Origin: Patescibacteria group bacterium
Lineage (GTDB): Bacteria; Patescibacteriota; JACPGU01
Assembly: GCA_028718745.1 (NCBI GenBank)
Contig: JAQULF010000007.1
Coordinates: 1-44,118 of the forward strand
Length of the DNA stretch: 44,118 nt
Direction: 5' to 3'
Positions within the stretch are counted from its first letter, which is position 1. Every line of letters starts with the position of its first letter. Position numbers and translations under genes: made by a program. Under the pieces are notes generated by a model. It did not search any database, was not told the origin of the DNA, and saw only the letters and a program-made list of their open reading frames with translations. Below, in pieces: positions 30,095-38,956 of this stretch.

Positions 30095-30928
30095 ATGGAA
30101 AAAGAAAATGACAATCTAAAAGAAGAAGTAATTGAAATTAAAGAGGAAGTAGAGGATATAAAAGAGGAAGTGGTGGAAATAAAAGAAGAAGTAGCAGAAG
30201 CAGTCACTGAATCCAAAAAGGAAAAGAAAAGCATACTAGTATATATTATAGTATTAGTTCTTGTTGTTGCAGCGGCCGTGGTTACCATACTGGATTATCC
30301 AAAAATCTCCAGTTATGCTAAAAATAAAATAAATCCTTATGGTTTTGATTACAATTATAAAAAAATCAAAGAGTATGACTGGGATACCATTTTAACCGAA
30401 AAAAAGATTGCCAATATCTGGAATACATCTCGCAAGAATATTAACAGCGCAAAAAATCCGGATTGGTCTTGGATCTTAGAAGATCCTAAGCAATTCGTAG
30501 ATGAAGCAAAATGTGTCCCTGTACTAGATGAGGATATATTAGATCAAGAAAATCAAGATAAAAAAAGTCTCATGGGTGTAACTATAACACTTTGCAAAAA
30601 CATAAATGAAGCTAAAGATACCTTTACCTCTCAAAAAGACGAGATAAAAAACATTAGCCAGACAGAAACTACTATGACATTAAAGAGTCTAAAAGATACG
30701 AAGGGATTGGGCAATGGTGGTTATGTGTACTCGATTGAAAAAGCAAATTCAGCGGAAGGAGCTGCATCAGACCAATACTCTGGAACGACTTTTCAGGAAG
30801 GACCTTTTATAATAACCATTAGCGAGTCAGATCGACAAGGAACCTACAATTTATTTTCCGAAGATATGGAATCGAAGATTGCAAAAAATCTAGATAAAAA
30901 ACTTCGAGAACTTCTGGCTTGGTACTAA
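30095..30928 (+). CDS. Membrane-anchored extracytoplasmic protein with acidic heptad N-terminus
   Basis: 277 residues. The first 40 are an acidic repeat with a seven-residue beat (EVIEIKEEV, EDIKEEV, VEIKEEV), likely a coiled coil in the cytoplasm. One membrane helix follows (about 47-66), then a 210-residue outside domain with two cysteines (CVPVLDED, TLCKNINE) that may form a disulfide. I do not recognise the outer domain. It is read nine bases after rplT and ends at a strong terminator, so it seems to ride on the ribosomal operon. Confidence 0.75.
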   Translation: MEKENDNLKEEVIEIKEEVEDIKEEVVEIKEEVAEAVTESKKEKKSILVYIIVLVLVVAAAVVTILDYPKISSYAKNKINPYGFDYNYKKIKEYDWDTILTEKKIANIWNTSRKNINSAKNPDWSWILEDPKQFVDEAKCVPVLDEDILDQENQDKKSLMGVTITLCKNINEAKDTFTSQKDEIKNISQTETTMTLKSLKDTKGLGNGGYVYSIEKANSAEGAASDQYSGTTFQEGPFIITISESDRQGTYNLFSEDMESKIAKNLDKKLRELLAWY

Positions 30929-30940
30929 AAAGAATTTAAT

Positions 30941-30972
30941 AAAAAAACAGCCCCTTAAGGGGCTGTTTTTTT
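30941..30972. terminator. Bidirectional terminator between the ribosomal block and secA
   Basis: AAAAAAACAGCCCC and GGGGCTGTTTTTTT form a 14-base perfect stem around TTAA. It overlaps the last bases of secA (stop at 30971-30973) and serves both converging genes. Confidence 0.9.
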
Positions 30973-33784
30973 ATTTATCTACTCCACAGCATTTTTTATA
31001 TTTTTTGCCGCTACCACAGGGACAAGGATCGTTTCTACCTACCTTATTTTTATTGATAACTTCTTGAGAGGATTCTTTATTATTGTTTTCCGGATTATTT
31101 GTTTTTTGATTTTCTTGTTTTATTGTTTTTTTGTTTTCTTGATTTCTTGCCCCCTCTACTTTGATTCTATAAAAAGTTCTGACAAAATTGCCATCAATCA
31201 TCCCGACCAATTGCTTGAACATCCCATAAGAACGATGCTTATATTCAACTAATGGATCCTTTTGACCGTAACCAACCAATCCGATACCTGTCCGCAAGTG
31301 ATCCATTTCGGTCAGATGTTGAACCCAATACATATCTATAACTCTAAGATACAAATAAGTGATTAACTTTTTTGTTTCTCCTTCGCCTAAATTGGCAACG
31401 ATGTCATTTAGTTGTTCTTCCAATTCTTGTGCTAACCTTAATTTTAGTTGATCAAAATTATTAATTTGATTAAATTCTTCAAATGTAATTTTTAGTTTTT
31501 CTTTTTCTATTAATCCACTAAAATTTTCCCAAACTTCTTTTTTTGCCTCATCAAATTCTTCCGCTTTAGATAAAGAGATATTAACCAATTTCTCTACTTC
31601 ATCGATGGAAACATCTTTTACTTTTTCAATCAAATCAACTTCTATTCCATCTACATCATCACGGCCCGACAATATCTTATCGCGCCTTGAATAAATGGCT
31701 TTTCTTTGTTTATTCATTACATCGTCGTATTCTAGAACATGTTTTCGAATATCAAAGTTATGACCCTCCACTTTCTTTTGTGCGCTTTCGATAGCGCGGG
31801 ATACCATGGAATTTTCTATCGGCTGATCATCCGGGATGCCAAATGTATTCATTAAATTTTTTATTCTGTCCGCTCCAAATATTCTCATCAAATCATCTTC
31901 CATCGAAATAAAAAACTGCGATTCACCCGGATCTCCTTGGCGTCCAGCGCGGCCGCGAAGCTGATTATCAATCCGGCGAGATTCATGTCGTTCTGTGCCC
32001 AAAACAGTTAGTCCTCCGAGAGATCTTACTTCGTCGGCCTTTGCCTTATCATATGGATGACCGCCAAGAATAATATCTACACCTCTGCCGGCCATATTTG
32101 TCGCTATAGTTACGGCTCCCTTCGCTCCGGCTTGTGAGATAATTGCGGCCTCTCTCTCATGATGTTTTGCATTTAGAACCTCATGCGTTATTCCTTGAAC
32201 TTTAAGCATATTGGAAAGCAATTCGTTTTTTTCAATTGAAATGGTGCCTACTAATACCGGCTGACCTTTTTCGCTTTTTTCTTTTATTTCACGAATTAAT
32301 GCTTCAAACCTCCCCTGTTCATTTTTAAAAATTTTATCTGAAAAATCATCTCTAATCATTGGGTTGTTTGTCGGTATTGCAATAACATCCAGTTTATAGA
32401 TTTTAAAAAATTCTTCCGATTCGGTCATCGCCGTACCGGTCATGCCGGCGAGTTTTTTATAAATTCGGAAATAATTTTGAAAGGTAATCGTTGCCATAGT
32501 AACGCTTTCTTTCTTTACCTCCACACCTTCCTTTGCTTCGATGGCCTGATGAAGTCCTTCGCTGTATCGACGGCCAAACATAAGACGGCCGGTAAATTCA
32601 TCTACAATTATTATCTCGCCATCTTTGACAACATAATCTTTGTCTCGAACAAACAAAACATTAGCCTTTAACGCTTGTTCCAAATGATGAACTAATTCCA
32701 CTCCTTTATCATAAATGTTTTCCATCCCCAAAATTCCTTCCATTTTTTTGATGCCGTCATCTGTCAAAGAAACTGCTCGCAATTTTTCATCTACGGTGTA
32801 ATCCTCCTCTTTGACCAATTGCGGCACAATGGCTGAAAACTTTTTATATAAATCTCCCGATTCTTCGGCAGGTGCGCTAATAATTAAAGGTGTTCGAGCT
32901 TCATCAATTAAGATTGAATCTATTTCATCCACAATCGCATAATGAAGTGGCCGTTGAGATTTTTGATCCCAATTATAAGCCATGTTGTCGCGAAGATAAT
33001 CAAAACCATACTCATTGTTTGTACCATAAGTAATATCAGCCTTATAAGCATCTTTGCGGCTTACCTCAATTAAATCTTCTTGCTCGATTTCAACTTGCTG
33101 TTCGACTTCAACTCCTAGGGATACCGTTGCTTTATTGTTTTCTTGTTTTTTTGCTTTTTTGACTTCTTCGTCAAAACTAACTAGATATGAATGATCATGA
33201 ATGATTACCCCTACACTTAGACCTAAAAAATCATATATCTTCCCCATCCATTGCGCATCGCGACGGGCTAAATAATCATTAACGGTTACCACATGCACTC
33301 CATGTCCAAGAAGTCCGTTAAGATAAATAGGTAAAGTTGAAACTAAGGTTTTACCCTCACCTGTTCTCATTTCCGCAATCTTACCACGATGTAAAACAAC
33401 TCCACCAATCATCTGCACATCAAAATGGCGCATTCCCAAAACTCTTTTTGATGCTTCTCTGACAACCGCAAAAGCTTCGGGCAAAATATCATTTAGAGCA
33501 TCTTGTTCCACAAGATAAATTCTATCCGAATTGCTTTCTTGCTTTCTTGCTTTCTTGCTTTCTTCATCACTTTCATCGGAAGAATCCTCTTCATTCTCTT
33601 GTAGCTTAACCTCATCAACTCTGCCCCTAATATATTCTCTGAAATACAATGACTTAGCTTTAAGTTCCTCGTCGGAAAGCTTTTCTATTTCTGGTTCTAA
33701 TTTGTTTATCTTGGCAATTATCGGTTGAATACTCTTCAATTCCCTACTACTAACACTGCCAAATATAGATTCGTAGATACTCAT
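30971..33784 (-). CDS. secA: Preprotein translocase ATPase SecA
   Basis: 937 residues. Walker A MRTGEGKTL lies near 137-145, HVVTVNDYLARRDAQWM next, YGTNNEYGFDYLRDNM, VDEIDSILIDEARTPLIIS, AGMTGTA, the second motor domain with TNMAGRGVDI and LRGRAGRQGDPGES, and the C-terminal zinc motif NDPCPCGSGKKYKKCC. It drives protein export through SecYEG. Two low-complexity charged inserts are present (about residues 65-92, and about 207-230 with KKAKKQENNK), plus a Gln/Asn/Lys-rich linker before the zinc motif. All three derive from A-rich simple repeats. The promoter is at 33818-33846. Confidence 0.97.
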   Translation of the reverse strand: MSIYESIFGSVSSRELKSIQPIIAKINKLEPEIEKLSDEELKAKSLYFREYIRGRVDEVKLQENEEDSSDESDEESKKARKQESNSDRIYLVEQDALNDILPEAFAVVREASKRVLGMRHFDVQMIGGVVLHRGKIAEMRTGEGKTLVSTLPIYLNGLLGHGVHVVTVNDYLARRDAQWMGKIYDFLGLSVGVIIHDHSYLVSFDEEVKKAKKQENNKATVSLGVEVEQQVEIEQEDLIEVSRKDAYKADITYGTNNEYGFDYLRDNMAYNWDQKSQRPLHYAIVDEIDSILIDEARTPLIISAPAEESGDLYKKFSAIVPQLVKEEDYTVDEKLRAVSLTDDGIKKMEGILGMENIYDKGVELVHHLEQALKANVLFVRDKDYVVKDGEIIIVDEFTGRLMFGRRYSEGLHQAIEAKEGVEVKKESVTMATITFQNYFRIYKKLAGMTGTAMTESEEFFKIYKLDVIAIPTNNPMIRDDFSDKIFKNEQGRFEALIREIKEKSEKGQPVLVGTISIEKNELLSNMLKVQGITHEVLNAKHHEREAAIISQAGAKGAVTIATNMAGRGVDIILGGHPYDKAKADEVRSLGGLTVLGTERHESRRIDNQLRGRAGRQGDPGESQFFISMEDDLMRIFGADRIKNLMNTFGIPDDQPIENSMVSRAIESAQKKVEGHNFDIRKHVLEYDDVMNKQRKAIYSRRDKILSGRDDVDGIEVDLIEKVKDVSIDEVEKLVNISLSKAEEFDEAKKEVWENFSGLIEKEKLKITFEEFNQINNFDQLKLRLAQELEEQLNDIVANLGEGETKKLITYLYLRVIDMYWVQHLTEMDHLRTGIGLVGYGQKDPLVEYKHRSYGMFKQLVGMIDGNFVRTFYRIKVEGARNQENKKTIKQENQKTNNPENNNKESSQEVINKNKVGRNDPCPCGSGKKYKKCCGVDK
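33135..33162. repeat. 28-base A/T-rich repeat in secA, identical copy in ksgA
   Basis: The 28 bases from TTGTTTTCTTG to GCTTTTTTGA are identical to 43740-43767. On the minus strand both are read in the same frame as KKAKKQEN. Confidence 0.8.
33531..33564. repeat. Tandem octamer TTGCTTTC x4 inside secA
   Basis: Four perfect copies plus two bases. On the minus strand this encodes ESKKARKQES. Loss or gain of one unit would shift the secA frame. Confidence 0.85.
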
Positions 33785-33817
33785 TTATTCTGATTAATTC
33801 TAATTTGCTACCTAGCA

Positions 33818-33846
33818 ATTATACCCCAAAATCACCTTTTTAACAA
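33818..33846 (-). promoter_or_regulatory. Promoter of secA
   Basis: On the minus strand TTGTTA (33841-33846), 17 bases, TATAAT (33818-33823), 33 bases before the ATG. Confidence 0.65.
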
Positions 33847-33860
33847 CTTTTAAATCAAAA

Positions 33861-33882
33861 TGTCCCGAGACTTGCCGGGACA
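33861..33882. repeat. Small palindromic repeat between hpf and secA
   Basis: TGTCCCG-AGACTTGC-CGGGACA, 7-base arms. It is similar in style to the other GC-rich repeats of the window, here intergenic. Confidence 0.55.
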
Positions 33883-33918
33883 CCTTAATTTTACACTTTA
33901 AATTTTCAACTTTTAACT

Positions 33919-33951
33919 TCATCGAATCAAAGTTTTACTTTGATTCGATGA
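33919..33951. repeat. 14-base perfect inverted repeat spanning the hpf stop codon
   Basis: TCATCGAATCAAAG and CTTTGATTCGATGA around TTTTA; the hpf stop is in the loop (33935-33937). It may serve as a transcript-end hairpin, but there is no T-run after it. Confidence 0.7.
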
Positions 33952-34462
33952 TCCCGTATCCCCCATCATCCCTTTTGTAAACAATGCTTTGCAGCCCTGT
34001 TTTTTCATTTATAAAAACATAGAAGTCGTGCCCCAGCAAACTCATACGATCTATCGCTTCATCTTCAGAGACCGGATTACCTAGATCAAATCTTTTTCTT
34101 TTGATAATTTTCTTGAGCTCCCTAGGATCAGCGCCATCCACCACCTTCTGTTTCCTTTCCGATAAAAATCTCTCTTTATAATCTCTGATTTTTCTCTCCA
34201 ATTTTTCTTGAACAATATCGATTGCCCCGTACATATCTTCACCGGTTTCAGTAGCGCGAATTATCGCTTCGGGCATTTTCAGCGTTACCTCGACTGTTTC
34301 GCGAGGCTGTCCTTTACCTTCACCGCTTGAATGCAATTCGACATCAATATTTACCGGTTCCACTCCAACTAAATATCGATCCAATTTATGAATTTTTTCT
34401 TCAACATATTTTTTCAAAGGATCGGTAAGTTTGATATTTTTACCACCAATGTTTATTTTCAT
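33935..34462 (-). CDS. hpf: Ribosome hibernation-promoting factor, long form
   Basis: 175 residues. The N-terminal HPF/RaiA domain (KINIGGKNIKLTDPLKKYVEEKIHKLDRYL, VEVTLKMPEAIIRATETGEDMYGAIDIVQEKLERKIRDYK) is followed by a basic linker and the C-terminal dimerisation domain (KRFDLGNPVSEDEAIDRMSLLGHDFYVFINEKTG and so on). Long HPF pairs two idle ribosomes into 100S particles. The last residues IIESK and the stop lie inside a 14-base inverted repeat. It follows serS by nine bases, an unusual but plausible translation-gene group. Confidence 0.95.
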   Translation of the reverse strand: MKINIGGKNIKLTDPLKKYVEEKIHKLDRYLVGVEPVNIDVELHSSGEGKGQPRETVEVTLKMPEAIIRATETGEDMYGAIDIVQEKLERKIRDYKERFLSERKQKVVDGADPRELKKIIKRKRFDLGNPVSEDEAIDRMSLLGHDFYVFINEKTGLQSIVYKRDDGGYGIIESK

Positions 34463-34471
34463 ATTAATTTT

Positions 34472-35755
34472 TTAATTTATTATTTTCTTAATTTCTTTTC
34501 TTCCACTCATATATCTCTGCAAAACTTCTGGGATTTTTACTGACCCGTCTTCTTGCTGATGATTTTCCAGTATCGCAATGATAGCGCGACTAATCGCAAT
34601 AGCTGTCCCATTTAACATATGAACAAATTCTTTTCTGCCATCTCCTGTTTTATACCTAATGCTTAATCCCCTCGATTGATAATTAGTACAATTTGAAGTC
34701 GAAGTTACCTCGCCCCAATCTCCTGCACCATTTTCTTTGTTTGCCTTACCGGGCATCCAGGCCTCTAGATCATAAGTACGGATTGATGGCGCACCAAGAT
34801 CGGCAGTACAGTGATCCACTACACGGAACGGGATCTCTAGCCCTTTGAATATCTCTTTTTCTATATCTAATATCTCTTGATGCGCTATTTCACTTTCCAA
34901 AGGTAATGTGTATTGAAACATTTCTACCTTAGTAAATTGATGAACGCGAAAAGTACCTTTAGAAAATTTAGAATAACTTCCCGCTTCTGTTCGGAAACAA
35001 TGCGAAACTGCAACATATTTTTTTGGTAAATCTTTTTCGTCCAGTACCTCATCCATATGATATCCGCCCATTGTGATTTCAGCGGTAGCAATGAGAGATA
35101 AGTCTGAATTTTCTATATTATAGATTTGAGTTGACTCTCCTCTCGGATTAAATCCTACACCTTCTAAAACCTCTCTTTTCGCTAGATCGGGGGTCGAAAA
35201 AGGAATAAAACCATGTTTTGTAGTAATATCCAACGCATATTGAATTAAAGCAAACTCCATTAAAGCCAATTCATTTTTCAAATAATAAAATTTTGCACCA
35301 CTAACTTTCGTAGCACGGTCAAAATCAATTAGGTCTAGATCTTCTGCGAGCGCCACATGATCTTTTGGAGCGAAATTAAATTTGGTTGGTTCGCCAACTT
35401 GTTCCAATACCGTATTATCATTTTCATCAGCGCTGATTTTAACATCCGGGTGAGTCATATTGGGAACTTTCATCCAAAGTTCTTTGAGTTCTTTTTCAAC
35501 CGGAACTAATTCTTCTCCTAGTTTTTTTTCTTCTTCTTTGAGTTTTCTACCTTGAACAACAGCATCTTCAGACGGAACGCCGCCTTGCGAAGAAAGTTCA
35601 TTGCTTTGCGATCTTATAGTTTCGATGTTTGTGAGTATTTTTCTTCTTTCCTTATCAAGCAATAACAAACGATTAATATCACAGTCATTTAATCGCGCTC
35701 TGCAATTTTCTTCCACTAAACTCTGATTTTCTCGAATAAATTTAATATCTAACAT
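34472..35755 (-). CDS. serS: Seryl-tRNA synthetase
   Basis: 427 residues. The N-terminal coiled-coil arm (MLDIKFIRENQSLVEEN to about 105) binds the long variable arm of tRNA-Ser. The class II core carries motif 2 (HCFRTEAGSYSKFSKGTFRVHQFTKVEMF), EVTSTSNCTNYQSRGLSIRYK and motif 3 near LNGTAIAISRAIIAILENHQ. Length is normal. It lies 24 bases after lysS. Confidence 0.97.
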   Translation of the reverse strand: MLDIKFIRENQSLVEENCRARLNDCDINRLLLLDKERRKILTNIETIRSQSNELSSQGGVPSEDAVVQGRKLKEEEKKLGEELVPVEKELKELWMKVPNMTHPDVKISADENDNTVLEQVGEPTKFNFAPKDHVALAEDLDLIDFDRATKVSGAKFYYLKNELALMEFALIQYALDITTKHGFIPFSTPDLAKREVLEGVGFNPRGESTQIYNIENSDLSLIATAEITMGGYHMDEVLDEKDLPKKYVAVSHCFRTEAGSYSKFSKGTFRVHQFTKVEMFQYTLPLESEIAHQEILDIEKEIFKGLEIPFRVVDHCTADLGAPSIRTYDLEAWMPGKANKENGAGDWGEVTSTSNCTNYQSRGLSIRYKTGDGRKEFVHMLNGTAIAISRAIIAILENHQQEDGSVKIPEVLQRYMSGRKEIKKIIN

Positions 35756-35779
35756 GGTATAAATTTTTCCTTTTATTTT

Positions 35780-37126
35780 TTATTTCTTCTCTCGCATATA
35801 AGGGAATAGCATTACTTCTCTCAATGTTTCACTATTAGTTAAAATCTTAACTAAGCGATCTACTCCCAATCCCCATCCGGCTGTTGGCGGCATGCCGTAC
35901 TCTAAAGCTTCTACATAATCGTAATCCACCGCATGTGCTTCTTTATCTCCTTTCTTTCTGTTTTTATCTTGTTCTTTAAATCGTTCCAGCTGATCTTGCG
36001 GATCATTCAGCTCGCTATACGCCTTAACTATTTCTGAACCATTGATAATCAGTTGAAAACTTTGAACAGTCTTGCCATCTTTATTTTTCTTGGCTAGCGG
36101 AAGAAGCTCGGTTGGATGATCTGTCACAAAAGTTGGTTGAATTAATTTCTTGATTCCTTCCTTAAATGCTTCATCGCTAACTTTGCCCCCCGTAACTTGC
36201 ATAAAAGTTTTTCTGGCAAAAGTTTTTTTAAATTCAATTTTCTTGCCATCACAAATACAAAAGTTTTTACCAAAAACTTGTTTGATCATTTTTACAAACA
36301 TTTCTTCGGTTAATTTCATCAAGTCGTTATAATCCGCGTAAGCGCAATAAAATTCTATAATTGTAAATTCCGGATTGTGATTATTGTCTACGCCCTCATT
36401 GCGAAAACATTTTCCGATTTCGTATACTCTTTCAAATCCGCCTACAATTAATCTTTTCAGATAAAGTTCCGGCGCGATACGAAGATAAACATCTGAATCA
36501 TATGCATTGTAACGAGTTTTGAATGGTGCCGCTATGGCTCCTCCGGCCATTGCTTGAATTATCGGCGTGTCGACTTGTAGAAAGTTTTTTGATTCGAGAA
36601 AGTCAGTGAGCGACTTAACGATCTTGTTTCGTAAAATAAATTTTTCCTTAACTTCTTTATTAAAAATAAGATCAAGATATCGATGACGATATCTTTCTTC
36701 TGTATCAGTTAAGCCATGCCACTTATCGGGAAGTGGACGAAGAGCTTTTGATAGCATTTCAAATTTTTTAACTAGAACCGTTATTTCGCCTTTATGAGTT
36801 TTGAACATCTCACCCTCTACACCGATAAAATCTCCCAGATCAAAATTCTTTATAAAGAATTTATATTTTTCTTTTCCAATATCTTTTTCATTAAAAGCGA
36901 TTTGAATTTTCCCTGATTCATCTTGTATGTGAGCAAAGCATAACCGGCCCATATCACGAATTAACATCAAGCGACCGGCTAACGAAACCTTTTTTGTACC
37001 AACCTTAAGTTTTAGCGCCTGATCCGTAGAATACTTTTTGTCAAAACTATAAGGATAAGGATCAACCCCTAACTTCTTGAGATTTTCCAGTTTTTCTTTT
37101 CTAATTTTAGTGTATTCGTTTTCCAT
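35780..37126 (-). CDS. lysS: Lysyl-tRNA synthetase, class II
   Basis: 448 residues, shorter than the about 500 of E. coli. The anticodon-binding OB domain comes first (VSLAGRLMLIRDMGRLCFAHIQDESGKIQIAF). The class II core follows: RYRHRYLDLIFN, APFKTRYNAYDSDVYLRIAPELYLKRLIVGGFERVYEIGKCFRNEG (motif 2), HNPEFTIIEFYCAYADY, and motif 3 MPPTAGWGLGVDRLVKIL. It is complete. The 147-base gap upstream to tatD holds the palindrome cluster at 37147-37231. Confidence 0.97.
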   Translation of the reverse strand: MENEYTKIRKEKLENLKKLGVDPYPYSFDKKYSTDQALKLKVGTKKVSLAGRLMLIRDMGRLCFAHIQDESGKIQIAFNEKDIGKEKYKFFIKNFDLGDFIGVEGEMFKTHKGEITVLVKKFEMLSKALRPLPDKWHGLTDTEERYRHRYLDLIFNKEVKEKFILRNKIVKSLTDFLESKNFLQVDTPIIQAMAGGAIAAPFKTRYNAYDSDVYLRIAPELYLKRLIVGGFERVYEIGKCFRNEGVDNNHNPEFTIIEFYCAYADYNDLMKLTEEMFVKMIKQVFGKNFCICDGKKIEFKKTFARKTFMQVTGGKVSDEAFKEGIKKLIQPTFVTDHPTELLPLAKKNKDGKTVQSFQLIINGSEIVKAYSELNDPQDQLERFKEQDKNRKKGDKEAHAVDYDYVEALEYGMPPTAGWGLGVDRLVKILTNSETLREVMLFPYMREKK

Positions 37127-37146
37127 AAATAAACCTTAACCCTCTA

Positions 37147-37231
37147 CTCGGCTTTAGCCGAGGTTTCTGAAGCTTTAGCTTCAATTATTATTTTGGAGCT
37201 AAAGCCCCCCCTAACCCCAACTAAAGTTGGG
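37147..37231. repeat. Cluster of palindromes sharing a CTTTAG/CTAAAG centre
   Basis: CTCGGC-TTTA-GCCGAG (37147-37162), GAAGC-TTTA-GCTTC (37169-37182), then GGAGCTAAAGCCCC and CCCAAC-TAAA-GTTGGG (37216-37231), all between lysS and tatD. They share the same loop and orientation pattern with different arms. Confidence 0.75.
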
Positions 37232-37273
37232 TAGAAAATCAGTATCTATATTATATAAAATCATTGGCTTTTT

Positions 37274-38062
37274 TCAAATACCAAATATTTTTTCAACATT
37301 TTCGCCCGTTTGTCTAGATATCTCCTCTAAACTAATGCCTTTTAACTCTGCTACTTTTTGCGCTACCAAGGGAATATAGGCTGGCTCATTTCTCTCCCCT
37401 CGGTGAGGAAGCGGTGCCAAAAAGGGGCAATCAGTTTCTAAAACTAACCGATTTATAGGGATTCCCTTTACAACCTGGCCAACCCCCTCATCATAAGTCG
37501 CGAGTCCATTGATTCCGAGCAAGAACTTGTCAAATTCAAGAAATCTTTTTAATCTCTTCTTACCACCGACATAACAATGAAAAACGCCTTTCATATTTTT
37601 AAGATCTAAATATCTGTCTAAAAAATAATCGTGAGCTTTATTGAAATGTAGCAAAATCGGCAGGTCGTATTTGTTCGCTAACTTAATTTGTCCCTGAAAT
37701 AATTCTTCCTGTTCCTCAATGCTTCTTTTTCTTTCTCCTTCTATAACCTCCGTAAAATCCAAACCGCACTCTCCGATCGCAACAACCACATCTTTATTTT
37801 CCGAGACTAATTTTTCTAATTTTTCCAACTGTGCGCTAATATCACCCTTATTCTCCGGATCAGTACATTGAGGATGAATCCCAACCGCGGCGAAAACTAT
37901 GCCTCTATACTTTTTGGCAATTTCAACAACGCTAATCGAATCAGCAATATTACTGCTAACACAAATAATTTTCTCAACACCAGATTCCCGAGATCTTTTT
38001 ATAACCTCATCAAGATCATTATAATCTTTGAAGTTCAGATGGGCATGAGTATCGATAAGCAT
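37274..38062 (-). CDS. tatD: TatD-family metal-dependent hydrolase (DNase)
   Basis: 262 residues. DTHAHLNF at the N-terminus holds the first metal histidines, AVGIHPQC and AIGECGLDF follow, LHFNKAHDYF and VFHCYVGG carry further ligands, and ETDCPFLAPLPHRGERNEPAYI closes the TatD signature series. Members hydrolyse DNA 3' ends or act on D-amino-acyl substrates. It is one of the standard conserved genes of small genomes and starts three bases after the EamA transporter gene. Confidence 0.95.
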   Translation of the reverse strand: MLIDTHAHLNFKDYNDLDEVIKRSRESGVEKIICVSSNIADSISVVEIAKKYRGIVFAAVGIHPQCTDPENKGDISAQLEKLEKLVSENKDVVVAIGECGLDFTEVIEGERKRSIEEQEELFQGQIKLANKYDLPILLHFNKAHDYFLDRYLDLKNMKGVFHCYVGGKKRLKRFLEFDKFLLGINGLATYDEGVGQVVKGIPINRLVLETDCPFLAPLPHRGERNEPAYIPLVAQKVAELKGISLEEISRQTGENVEKIFGI

Positions 38063-38065
38063 AAG

Positions 38066-38923
38066 CTATTGTATAAATTGTGCCACAACTACGCAAGCAA
38101 TAATAATTATTAAAGCGACGACATTTCTTTTTGTAACGCTTCTATCTTTTAGAAACAGGTAGGATCCCATAACTATCAAAACCGGTCCTAAAGATCCGAT
38201 CAGTTCGGTGTAAACAACGCCAACTTTCTGATAAGCATAATAATAAAATATCATAACTAATATCCAAGTAAAACTTACAATAAGTAGGTTTTTTATGTCT
38301 CCTCTGGTTAGTTCTTTAAACTTAGGTCTAAGAAAAGAGACTAACAGTAAAGCGATAAAAAACGATCTGATTGTATAAAGAGCTATGGGAGAAAAATTGA
38401 CAAGCAATTCTTTGGTAATGACATTTTCAGCCGCCGATAAGAGAATAACGCCAAACATTGGCAGTAAGGCTTTATGAAAAGTTAAGTGCTTTTTTCTGAT
38501 ATGAGATAAAACTAGTGTCAAAGAAGCAACTAAGGCTAACAGTAATATCATTGGATGACTTCTTTCGTCAGGATAAATTATACCGGCCATAACAATAGTG
38601 ACCAGTGGTATAAAAACTACAAAGGGTTCTATATCACAAAGCCCCTCTCTCTGGAAAGTATAATAGTAAAGCATATTGCGGACAGAAGCTATGGCAACCA
38701 TTGAAAAAAACAAAACCAAAGGAATAGTCGTGAAAGCTGCACTTTTTATACTATGGTCGAGAAAAGGAACAAATAAAACTATTAAAATTACAAAAGCAAG
38801 AATAAAAAGCATTGGAACAAATAATAGATATTTGTTTTTTCTTTTATTAAAAAAATATTTTTCGAAAACCGTATTGCCCGAGCCAATAATAGTCATGAGC
38901 AATGGATAGATGATTGGATTCAT
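38066..38923 (-). CDS. EamA/DMT-superfamily transporter
   Basis: 285 residues with about ten membrane helices. The C-terminal half (VSFTWILVMIFYYYAYQKVGVVYTELIGSLGPVLIVMGSYLFLKDR) is typical of the EamA domain, where this string ends the substrate path. The N-terminal half is less typical. Substrates in the superfamily range from amino acids to nucleotide sugars and none can be picked here. A GTA-rich repeat lies between it and metG. Confidence 0.88.
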   Translation of the reverse strand: MNPIIYPLLMTIIGSGNTVFEKYFFNKRKNKYLLFVPMLFILAFVILIVLFVPFLDHSIKSAAFTTIPLVLFFSMVAIASVRNMLYYYTFQREGLCDIEPFVVFIPLVTIVMAGIIYPDERSHPMILLLALVASLTLVLSHIRKKHLTFHKALLPMFGVILLSAAENVITKELLVNFSPIALYTIRSFFIALLLVSFLRPKFKELTRGDIKNLLIVSFTWILVMIFYYYAYQKVGVVYTELIGSLGPVLIVMGSYLFLKDRSVTKRNVVALIIIIACVVVAQFIQ

Positions 38924-38926
38924 GAG

Positions 38927-38956
38927 GTAGTAGTAAGTAGTAAGTATTATGTATTA
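38927..38956. repeat. GTAGTAAGTA-type simple repeat at the metG end
   Basis: A run of GTA/AGTA/TTAT modules (GTAGTAGTAAGTAGTAAGTA, then TTATGTATTA). It supplies the metG stop codon (38947-38949). Same modules at 41384-41446. Confidence 0.7.

Noticed and set aside
33531-33564. CRISPR-like array (octamer repeats in secA)
   Set aside because: Units are contiguous with no spacers and are part of the coding sequence. No CRISPR array or cas gene is visible in the window.
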